NCBI GenBank assembly: GCA_025356735.1
Contig: JANXRT010000004.1
Coordinates: 1-5,658, forward strand
DNA: 5,658 nucleotides
DNA from: Acetobacteraceae bacterium
GTDB lineage: Bacteria > Pseudomonadota > Alphaproteobacteria > Acetobacterales > Acetobacteraceae
Direction: 5' to 3'
Every line of letters starts with the position of its first letter. The stretch's first letter is position 1. This document shows, piece after piece, positions 1 through 5,059 of this stretch. The notes beneath the pieces were generated by a model. That model was given only the letters and a program-made list of their open reading frames with translations. It made no database searches and was not told the origin of the DNA. A program made the translations under genes and the position numbers.

Positions 1-231
1 CCCGCCATGGGCGTTTCTGGCGGCGGCGAAACCGGCCTCGGCTGCCGCCGCCTCGGCCACGTCGCAGCCGATGCCGATGCCGCCGATGGATCGTCCCATC
101 GTCTCGGCGGCGGCCTGGTTGATGTCGAACACCGCGACGCGCGCGCCCTGGGCGGCGAGGGCGGCGGCGGTGGCGGCGCCGAGGCCAGAGGCCCCGCCGG
201 TGACGATGGCGGCCTGTCCGTCGAGACGCAT
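1..231 (-). CDS. Short-chain dehydrogenase/reductase (SDR), N-terminal part only; gene continues past the left edge
   Basis: Reading leftward from an ATG at 231, 77 codons stay open to base 1, so this is the N-terminal third of a roughly 250-residue protein. The classical SDR cofactor motif TGxxxGxG is seen as TGGASGLG at residues 11-18, at the end of the first beta strand (AAIVTGG). Asp36 ends the second strand (VAVFDIN), which in the family usually means NAD(H) rather than NADP(H). Asp57 sits where the adenine-contacting Asp is expected. The catalytic Ser-Tyr-Lys lies outside the window. The N-terminus resembles type-2 3-hydroxyacyl-CoA dehydrogenases (HSD17B10-like), but many SDRs look alike here, so the substrate is unknown. 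AAGG sequences precede the ATG within 15 bases. The gene lies 63 bp downstream of the FAD oxidoreductase on the same strand and may be co-transcribed with it, subject to a possible hairpin between them. Confidence 0.88.
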   Translation of the reverse strand, partial: MRLDGQAAIVTGGASGLGAATAAALAAQGARVAVFDINQAAAETMGRSIGGIGIGCDVAEAAAAEAGFAAARNAHGG

Positions 232-256
232 GGCACCTTGTCCTTTATCGTTGCGG

Positions 257-284
257 GACAAAACGAATGCCCGAGCCGGGGCAT
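257..284 (-). terminator. Possible weak intrinsic terminator or attenuator between the FAD oxidoreductase and the SDR
   Basis: Read on the minus strand, ATGCCC, a 6-base loop and GGGCAT form a hairpin (284-279 with 272-267), followed directly by the T-rich stretch TCGTTTTGTC (266-257). It begins 11 bases after the oxidoreductase stop. A stem of only 6 bp and an interrupted T run make it weaker than a textbook terminator. It could partly separate the two genes or be chance. Confidence 0.3.
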
Positions 285-294
285 GGGCACAAGC

Positions 295-1401
295 TCAGCC
301 GGTGGCGGCGACCTCCAGCACGTGATCGGCGATGGCCAGGGAAGCCGTCAGGCCGGGGCTTTCGATGCCGAACAGGTGGATCAACCCCGGCACGCCGTGC
401 GTCTGCGGCCCCTGGATGACGAAGTCCTGGGAGGGCGCGCCCTGCGGCGTGATCTTCGGCCGGATGCCGGAATAGCCGGGCTGCAGCGCGCCATCCTTGA
501 GGTCGGGCCAGTAAGTCCGCACGGCGGCGTAGAAGCTGTCGGCGCGGGCGGGATCGACGTTGTAGTCGATGGCGTCGATCCACTCGACGTCGGGACCGAA
601 GCGCGCCTGGCCGCCGAGGTCGATCGAGAGGTGCACGCCGAGGCCGCCCGGCACCGGCACCGGATAGATCAGGCGGGAGAACGGCGACCGGCCGGAGATG
701 GAAAAGTAGTTGCCGCGGGCGTAGTAGGCGGTCGGCACCCGTTCGGCCGGCATCCCGGCGATTGTCCGGGCAAGGCCCGGCGCGTGCAGGCCGGCCGAGT
801 TGACCAGCAGGTTGCAGGCGAGCCGCATCGGCTCGTCGCCGCCGACATCGATCTCGATGCGGCCGTTGCCGGCCCGGCCGCCGCGCACCGGGCTGCGGAA
901 CACCACCGTGGCGCCGGCGTTCTCGGCATCGCCCTGCAGCGCCACCATGTAGGAATGGCTGTCGAGGATGCCGGTCGAGGGCGACAGCAGCGCGCTGGTG
1001 CAGTTCAGGTTGGGTTCCAGCGCGATCGCCTCGTCGCGCGACAGGATGCGCATGTCGTCCACGCCGTTGATCGCGGCACGCTTGCGGATGTCGGCCAGCC
1101 GGCCATCCTCGTGCTCGTTGGTGGCGACGATCAGCTTGCCGCAGTTCCGGTGGGGCACGTGCTTCTCGGCGCAGTATTCATAGAGCGCGCGGCGGCCGGC
1201 GACGCAGAACCGCGCCATCAGGCTGCCCGCCGGATAGTAGATACCGGCGTGGATAACCTCGGAGTTGCGCGACGAGGTCTCGGTGCCGATGCCGTCGGCG
1301 GCCTCGATCACGATCACCTCGCGGCCAACCAGGGCCAGGGCGCGGGCGACGGCAAGCCCGACGACGCCGGCGCCGACGACGACGCAATCGACCATTTCCA
1401 T
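295..1401 (-). CDS. FAD-dependent oxidoreductase of the L-2-hydroxyglutarate oxidase/DAO family (LhgO-like)
   Basis: A 368-residue flavoprotein. The N-terminus carries the Rossmann FAD motif GxGxxG (G10, G12, G15) after the strand CVVV, and Glu33 ends the second strand where it would bind the FAD ribose. The segment SSRNSEVIHAGIYYP (43-57) is a signature of the L-2-hydroxyglutarate dehydrogenase/oxidase branch of the DAO superfamily. The C-terminal FGIESPGLTASLAIAD (344-359) is the usual closing FAD-contact region. Family members oxidise L-2-hydroxyglutarate to 2-oxoglutarate and pass electrons to the quinone pool or oxygen. At this length it belongs to the shorter bacterial group (E. coli LhgO is about 420 residues), so related 2-hydroxy acids remain possible substrates. 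The ATG at 1401 is preceded by GGGGA about 6 bases upstream; a second ATG two codons later is the alternative. It is followed by an SDR gene and diverges from the DedA gene. No frameshift or missing core motif is seen. Confidence 0.88.
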   Translation of the reverse strand: MEMVDCVVVGAGVVGLAVARALALVGREVIVIEAADGIGTETSSRNSEVIHAGIYYPAGSLMARFCVAGRRALYEYCAEKHVPHRNCGKLIVATNEHEDGRLADIRKRAAINGVDDMRILSRDEAIALEPNLNCTSALLSPSTGILDSHSYMVALQGDAENAGATVVFRSPVRGGRAGNGRIEIDVGGDEPMRLACNLLVNSAGLHAPGLARTIAGMPAERVPTAYYARGNYFSISGRSPFSRLIYPVPVPGGLGVHLSIDLGGQARFGPDVEWIDAIDYNVDPARADSFYAAVRTYWPDLKDGALQPGYSGIRPKITPQGAPSQDFVIQGPQTHGVPGLIHLFGIESPGLTASLAIADHVLEVAATG

Positions 1402-1550
1402 CCGCTGTCCCCGCTCCGCGACGCTCGGAATATAGGATGGCCGTTCCAGCCCGCGATAGGCGACGGCGTCCTGTCCGAAAAATCAACTCTTGAGACGTAT
1501 CTAAACCTTTGTTCACTGGCGCGGCGTGTTACGCTTCGTTAAGTTGCGGT
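1402..1550. promoter_or_regulatory. Divergent intergenic region, probably holding promoters for the LhgO-like and DedA genes
   Basis: These 149 bp separate two divergently read genes, so promoters for both should lie here or close by. An A+T-rich core at about 1478-1510 contrasts with the G+C-rich surroundings. On the minus strand, TATATT (1434-1429) lies 27 bases upstream of the oxidoreductase ATG and resembles a -10 hexamer, but no good -35 sits 16-18 bases before it. On the plus strand, TTGAGA (1490-1495) resembles a -35, but no matching -10 follows. The location is supported by gene layout; no exact promoter can be assigned. Confidence 0.35.
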
Positions 1551-2168
1551 ATGTGGTCCTGGGTTCATGGCTGCGCCGCGCTCGTTGCCGCCCATCCGGG
1601 GTTGGCGATCCTGGTCGCGTTCGCTGCCGCGATTATCGAGGCGGTCGCGGTGCTCGGCATCCTGATTCCCGGCACGCCCATCCTGATGGCGGTCGCCGGC
1701 GCCGCCGCGGTTGCCGGGCTGCCGATGGCGCCGATCCTTGTCGTCTCGATCATTGGGGCCATCCTGGGCGACTTCATCTCGTTCTGGGTCGGCACCCGCT
1801 ACAGCGCGCGGTTGCGGGGAGTCTGGCCGTTCCGTGACCGGCCGCGGCTGATCGGCCGCGCCGAGCTGTTCTTCCAGCGCTACGGCTCGATGAGCGTGGC
1901 GCTGTGCCGGTTCGTGCCGGTGCTGCGCTCGACCGTGCCGCTGGTCGCCGGAATGGCCGGCATGAAGCGCTCCCGGTTCCTGGTCGCCAATGTCGCCTCA
2001 GCGTTCGTCTGGGCGCCGGCGCACGTGCTGCCGGCGCAGTTCGCCGGGCTGTCGATCGAGCGCATCGGCGCTGGCGACTGGAACGACGCGGCCTATGCGG
2101 GTGCCGGCCTCGTCGCGATGCTGGCGCTCGCCTGGTACCTGCATCGGGCAGTGCGCGCGGCCCGGTGA
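1551..2168 (+). CDS. DedA-family inner-membrane protein (VTT/SNARE-associated domain)
   Basis: A 205-residue polytopic membrane protein. DedA proteins are inner-membrane members of the VTT superfamily linked to lipid-carrier or phospholipid scrambling and to proton-dependent envelope functions. Visible family landmarks are Glu30 in a hydrophobic segment, PGT (40-42) before a Gly/Ala-rich helix, GDFISFWVG (73-81), FFQRYG (107-112), and RFVPVLRSTVPLVAGMAGM (120-138), the most characteristic DedA block with Arg120 and Arg126. A final hydrophobic helix spans about 182-198. The position that is acidic in E. coli YqjA (PGD) is Thr42 here. The ATG at 1551 is chosen because the protein then starts just before the expected first helix. 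A TTG at 1509 would add 14 residues without family support. No clear ribosome binding site precedes the ATG. It converges on the gluconolactonase gene with 13 bp between stops. Confidence 0.9.
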   Translation: MWSWVHGCAALVAAHPGLAILVAFAAAIIEAVAVLGILIPGTPILMAVAGAAAVAGLPMAPILVVSIIGAILGDFISFWVGTRYSARLRGVWPFRDRPRLIGRAELFFQRYGSMSVALCRFVPVLRSTVPLVAGMAGMKRSRFLVANVASAFVWAPAHVLPAQFAGLSIERIGAGDWNDAAYAGAGLVAMLALAWYLHRAVRAAR

Positions 2169-2181
2169 TTTTGGCCAGAGC

Positions 2182-3117
2182 CTAGCCGCCGGCAACGCCC
2201 TGCGTGTTGACGTAGAGCGCATACAGCCCGTGGCTGGCGGCCATGAACAGCCGGTTGCGCTGACGCCCGCCGAAGCAAAGATTGGCCGCCCGTTCGGGTA
2301 GCCTGATGTGCCCGATCGCCTCGCCCGCGGGATTGAATATCCGCACCCCGTCCAACGCCGGGTCGCCCATGCCCCAGCCACACCAGAGGTTGCCGTCGAT
2401 GTCGACGCGGAACCCGTCCGGCGTGCCGGCCTCCGCATTGATGAACACCTGGTTGTTGGCGAGCCTGTTGCCGTCGACCACGTCGAACACCCGCAGCTTG
2501 CGCGGCTCGCCGCGTGATTCCACCACGTAGAGCTTGCTTTCGTCCGGCGAGAAGGCCAGCCCGTTTGGACCCAGGATATCGTCGGCGACGACGCTCGCCT
2601 GACCGGTCTGGCCGTCGATGCGCCATACCGCCTGCGGCAGTTCGGACTCGGCCTTGAAGCCCTCGTAGTAGCCGAGGATGCCGAATATGGGGTCGGTGAA
2701 CCAGATCGAGCCGTCCGACTTGACCACCACGTCGTTGGGCGAGTTCAGCCGCTTGCCGTCATGCCGGTCCATCAGAACGGTGATGCCGCCGTCGTACTCG
2801 GTGCGGGTGACGCGCCTGGTGCCGTGCTCGCACGTCACCAGCCTCCCCTGGCGATCGCGCGTGTTGCCGTTGGCGAAATCCGACGGCTTTCGGAACACGC
2901 TGACCGCGCCGGTCTCCTCGTCCCAGCGCAGGATGCGGTTGTTGGGGATGTCGCTCCAAAGCAGGTAGCGCCCGTCGCCGAACCAGACCGGACCCTCGGA
3001 CCAGCGGCAGCCGGTGTGCAGCTGCTCGACCGAGGCGAGGGCCAGGCGGTAGGGGGCGAAGCTGGGGTGCAGGACCTCCACGGATGGGTCTGGGTAGCGG
3101 AGGTTGGGTTCCCACAT
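2182..3117 (-). CDS. SMP-30/gluconolactonase family sugar lactonase
   Basis: A 311-residue six-bladed beta-propeller enzyme of the SMP-30/gluconolactonase/LRE family, expected to hydrolyse glucono-1,5-lactone or a related aldonolactone with one divalent metal. The metal and substrate residues known from the family are in place: Glu41 in SEGPVW, Asn128 in NSPNDVV, Asn185 in GPNGLAFSPD, and Asp234 in TPDGFRVD. Repeated propeller strand patterns such as DGSIWFTDP and DGNLWCGWG recur along the chain. Length is normal for the family. No signal peptide is visible, so it is probably cytoplasmic. The ATG at 3117 is supported by AGGA 7 bases upstream. It lies 61 bp after gluconokinase on the same strand, which favours gluconolactone as substrate, the product gluconate being the kinase substrate. 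Other lactones (xylono-, galactono-) cannot be excluded. A palindromic element lies in the gap between the two genes. Confidence 0.9.
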   Translation of the reverse strand: MWEPNLRYPDPSVEVLHPSFAPYRLALASVEQLHTGCRWSEGPVWFGDGRYLLWSDIPNNRILRWDEETGAVSVFRKPSDFANGNTRDRQGRLVTCEHGTRRVTRTEYDGGITVLMDRHDGKRLNSPNDVVVKSDGSIWFTDPIFGILGYYEGFKAESELPQAVWRIDGQTGQASVVADDILGPNGLAFSPDESKLYVVESRGEPRKLRVFDVVDGNRLANNQVFINAEAGTPDGFRVDIDGNLWCGWGMGDPALDGVRIFNPAGEAIGHIRLPERAANLCFGGRQRNRLFMAASHGLYALYVNTQGVAGG

Positions 3118-3124
3118 CGGTTTT

Positions 3125-3128
3125 TCCT
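3125..3128 (-). promoter_or_regulatory. Ribosome binding site of the gluconolactonase gene
   Basis: AGGA on the minus strand, followed by 7 bases and then the ATG at 3117. It is within the A-rich stretch TTAGGAAAAACCG and supports this start over in-frame alternatives. It also shows that the lactonase has its own translation start, independent of the upstream kinase. Confidence 0.65.
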
Positions 3129-3148
3129 AAGATCAAAGAAAGCAATCA

Positions 3149-3189
3149 TGGGGCTCTGCCCCAAACCCCGTCAAAGGGCTAGCCCTTTG
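3149..3189. repeat. Two-part extragenic palindromic element overlapping the gntK stop codon
   Basis: There are two adjacent inverted repeats. The first is TGGGGC, loop TCT, GCCCCA (3149-3163), a 6-bp stem with a 3-base loop. After 8 bases comes an 18-bp perfect palindrome, CAAAGGGCTAGCCCTTTG (3172-3189). The gluconokinase stop TAG and its last codons lie inside the palindrome. Neither hairpin is followed by a T run on either strand, so this is not a standard intrinsic terminator. The layout resembles REP-like extragenic palindromes scattered through many proteobacterial genomes. That family assignment is from general memory, and only one copy is present here. Between two co-directional genes, such elements can stabilise the upstream mRNA or reduce read-through. 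Confidence 0.6.
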
Positions 3190-3685
3190 CAATCGCCACA
3201 CTTAGGGCGGCTTGCTGAAGGATGGACTCCGGCGGCTGGGCGATGCCAATCACGATGGGCCTTTCGTCGTCCGTTGGCGGTTCCAATGCGGAAAGCTGGC
3301 TGTCTAGAAGGCTTGCCGGCATGTAGTGGCCGCGCCTTGCGGCCAACCTCGCCTCGATCAACGCCGGGTCGCCCTGCAGATACATCAGCCGGACGTCCGG
3401 GCGGTCGCCGATCAGGATGTTGCGGTAGCTGCGCTTCAACGCCGAGCAGCTCACGATGCCGTACGTTCCGGCCCGTCGCCAATTGTCGATCACCGCAGCG
3501 ATGGCGCGCAGCCACGGCAGCCGGTCCGCGTCGTCCAGCGGATGGCCCTGGCGCATCTTCTCGACGTTGGCCGGCGGATGCAGCGCGTCGCCCTCCTGGT
3601 ATTGCCAGCCTAGCGTCTGCGCCAGCGCCTGCCCGATGGTCGTCTTGCCCGAGCCGGACACGCCCATCAGCACGACGACGGTCAT
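3179..3685 (-). CDS. gntK: Gluconokinase (GntK/IdnK type)
   Basis: A 168-residue cytoplasmic P-loop kinase that phosphorylates D-gluconate to 6-phosphogluconate with ATP, the entry step to the Entner-Doudoroff and pentose phosphate pathways. The Walker A loop is GVSGSGKT (8-15). The gluconokinase signatures are GDALHPPANVEKM (32-44), the segment HPLDDADRLPWL (48-59) and SCSALKRSYR (79-88), followed by MYLQGD (101-106) and the lid-like EARLAARRGHYM (111-122). This closely matches the E. coli GntK pattern and length, so the call is firm. The ATG at 3685 puts the P-loop strand (TVVVLMG) at the expected position; no strong ribosome binding site is seen before it. It is the first gene of a probable two-gene unit with the gluconolactonase. 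Its stop codon sits inside an 18-bp palindrome. Upstream is a 152-bp divergent region shared with the M28-like gene. Confidence 0.95.
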   Translation of the reverse strand: MTVVVLMGVSGSGKTTIGQALAQTLGWQYQEGDALHPPANVEKMRQGHPLDDADRLPWLRAIAAVIDNWRRAGTYGIVSCSALKRSYRNILIGDRPDVRLMYLQGDPALIEARLAARRGHYMPASLLDSQLSALEPPTDDERPIVIGIAQPPESILQQAALSVAIAKG

Positions 3686-3837
3686 GCCCGGATCGCGTGG
3701 TGGTCAGGCCGCGTCGTGGTCAAAAATGGCATCCCGATCCCCTGAGCCGGACTGTAGCCCGGGCCGGCGGATTGCGAAAACCCCGCGGGATGCCCAAGCT
3801 CGATCCGTCAAGCCGATCCAACCGGAAGTGCCGCGAC
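3686..3837. promoter_or_regulatory. Divergent intergenic region between gntK and the M28-like gene, with a 12-bp direct repeat
   Basis: Promoters for both genes are expected in these 152 bp because the genes diverge. Two near-identical 12-mers, CGCGTGGTGGTC (3694-3705) and CGCGTCGTGGTC (3710-3721), match at 11 of 12 positions and start 16 bp apart, close to the gntK start. They could be a regulator site with same-face half-sites, or chance in G+C-rich DNA. TTGACC on the minus strand (3723-3718) looks like a -35 but has no -10 at the right distance. Confidence 0.3.
3824..3828 (+). promoter_or_regulatory. Ribosome binding site of the M28-like gene
   Basis: GGAAG lies 9 bases before the ATG at 3838. 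This favours 3838 over an in-frame ATG at 3790, whose extra 16 residues would put a charged stretch ahead of the signal peptide. Confidence 0.5.
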
Positions 3838-5046
3838 ATGCCGCATGGGCGACGATTGATCCTGGCCGCATCCGCCGCCAGCCTGCTGTCGCCGGCGCGC
3901 GCCGCGGTGCCGGATACCACGACGGCGGCGCGCGATCGGGCCGCGCGGTGGCTGGCGGCGTGGGATGCGCAGGGCATCCATCGCACCGCAACCCCGGGCG
4001 ACGAGGCCGGCGCCGCCTGGCTGATGCATGAGGCGGAGCAGATCGGCGGCCAGCTCAGCACCGAAAGCTTCAAGCTCGACCGCATCGATCCGATGCGCGG
4101 CTTCATCGAGATCGAAGGCGAGATTTTGCCGGGCGTCCAGATGTTCGACGCGCCGGACACGCCGCCGGGCGGCGTCCAGGGCCTGGCGAGCCGGCCGTCG
4201 GGCGAGGGGTTCGTCGCCCTGACGGAGCTGTCGCCGCTGGTGGTCTATACCGCCGCGTTCGCCGAGATGCGGCGCACTACCCGCGCCCGCGCCATCGTTG
4301 CGATCACCAGGGGCGGCGCGCCCGGCCTGGCGCTGCTCAACGCGGAAGCGTTTCGCAATCCGTATGGGCCGCCGATCCTGCAGGTGCCGAGCGAGGCGGG
4401 AGACGTGCTCGACGCCGCCTTCGCCCGCGGCGCCGCCTTGCGCGTGGTCGCAGAAAGCCGGCGCGTGCCAGCCGAGGGGCGGAACATCATGGTCACGCTG
4501 AAAGGGTCCGATGCCGCGCGCAAGCCCCTGGTGGTGATGACGCCACGCAGCTCGTGGTGGCAATCGACATCCGAGCGCGGCGGCGGGTTGGTGTGCTGGC
4601 TTGAGGTTCTGCGCGCCCTGGTCGCTGAGCCGCCGGCCTGCGACGTGGTGTTCACCGCCAACAGCGGGCACGAACTCGGCCACATCGGGCTTGACGATTT
4701 CGTGGCCCGGCGCCCGGGGTGGACCGCCGACGCGACCTGGATCCATTTCGGCGCCAACATCGGCGCGGCCGGCGGAAAGTTGTCGATGGTGTCGCCGCAT
4801 GACAAGCTGCGCCGGCTTCTGGCGGAAGGCTTCGCGTCCCAGGGCGGCGCGCTGGCGCCGACGGACACGGTGCCGAATGGAGAATCCCGCGACATCCATC
4901 GCGCCGGCGGTCGGTATGTCACCCTTGTCGGCAGCAGCAAGCTGTTCCACCTGCCGCAGGACAGGTATCCGACGGCCGTGGACGTGGATGCCGTCGCCGA
5001 CATTGCCACCGCGTCGGCGCGCGTCGCGGTGGCGCTGACGCGTTAG
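3838..5046 (+). CDS. Exported M28 aminopeptidase-like protein with PA-like region and altered metal site
   Basis: A 402-residue protein with an N-terminal signal: GRRLILAASAASLL (4-17) then SPARA, giving an AxA-type cleavage site near residue 22. The RR followed by L-I-L is compatible with Tat export. Residues about 130-205 (VVYTAAFAEM to GAALRVV) read as a protease-associated (PA) domain inserted in an M28 peptidase fold. NIMVTLKGSD (216-225) and PLVVMTP (230-236) match the strand that normally leads to the first M28 zinc ligand. That HxD is replaced by PRS, and the GADDN loop by SERGGG (245-250). The usual Glu-Glu is His-Glu in GHELGHIG (277-284), creating HExxH. The later Asp ligand is absent in WIHFGANIGA (301-310). 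The final His survives in FHLPQD (370-375). Hence it may be a non-classical hydrolase or a catalytically dead binding protein. The fold is inferred by eye; no function is assigned. It converges on the VOC gene. Confidence 0.75.
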   Translation: MPHGRRLILAASAASLLSPARAAVPDTTTAARDRAARWLAAWDAQGIHRTATPGDEAGAAWLMHEAEQIGGQLSTESFKLDRIDPMRGFIEIEGEILPGVQMFDAPDTPPGGVQGLASRPSGEGFVALTELSPLVVYTAAFAEMRRTTRARAIVAITRGGAPGLALLNAEAFRNPYGPPILQVPSEAGDVLDAAFARGAALRVVAESRRVPAEGRNIMVTLKGSDAARKPLVVMTPRSSWWQSTSERGGGLVCWLEVLRALVAEPPACDVVFTANSGHELGHIGLDDFVARRPGWTADATWIHFGANIGAAGGKLSMVSPHDKLRRLLAEGFASQGGALAPTDTVPNGESRDIHRAGGRYVTLVGSSKLFHLPQDRYPTAVDVDAVADIATASARVAVALTR

Positions 5047-5059
5047 ACCGGCGCGTCAG
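5035..5059. terminator. Possible bidirectional hairpin spanning both stop codons of convergent genes
   Basis: CTGACGCG (5035-5042) and CGCGTCAG (5052-5059) form a perfect 8-bp inverted repeat with a 9-base loop. The TAG of the M28-like gene lies in the loop, and the TGA of the VOC gene lies in the right arm. No T run follows on either strand, so it is not a standard intrinsic terminator. Its position between convergent genes makes a transcript-end role plausible. Confidence 0.35.

Noticed and set aside
7..1542. 511-codon plus-strand open frame opposite the oxidoreductase and SDR
   Set aside because: It is a mirror of G+C-rich minus-strand coding sequence, rich in Gly, Asp, His and Arg with no motif. 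The minus-strand products are clear family members.
1509..1550. TTG start adding 14 residues to the DedA protein
   Set aside because: The extension (FTGAACYASLSCG) has no family counterpart. The ATG at 1551 gives the usual length and a start just before the first helix.
3695..3723. TTGACC as a -35 box for gntK
   Set aside because: The bases 17 positions downstream (CCACGC) do not resemble a -10, and the start codon would be too close for a normal leader.
3190..3820. Possible frameshift or truncation in gntK
   Set aside because: All motifs from the P-loop to the C-terminus are in one frame and the length is normal for the family.
2761..3837. Very long plus-strand frame continuous with the M28-like gene, running antisense through gluconokinase and part of the lactonase
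   Set aside because: The minus-strand kinase and lactonase carry complete family motifs across the same bases. The upstream part of the plus-strand frame has low-complexity Arg/Pro/Ala-rich sequence with no recognisable domain. The signal peptide and ribosome binding site place the real start at 3838.
3808..4950. 380-codon minus-strand open frame opposite the M28-like gene
   Set aside because: Its composition (Arg, His, Gly and Ala runs) is typical of an antisense shadow. The plus strand has a signal peptide, domain order and conserved blocks.
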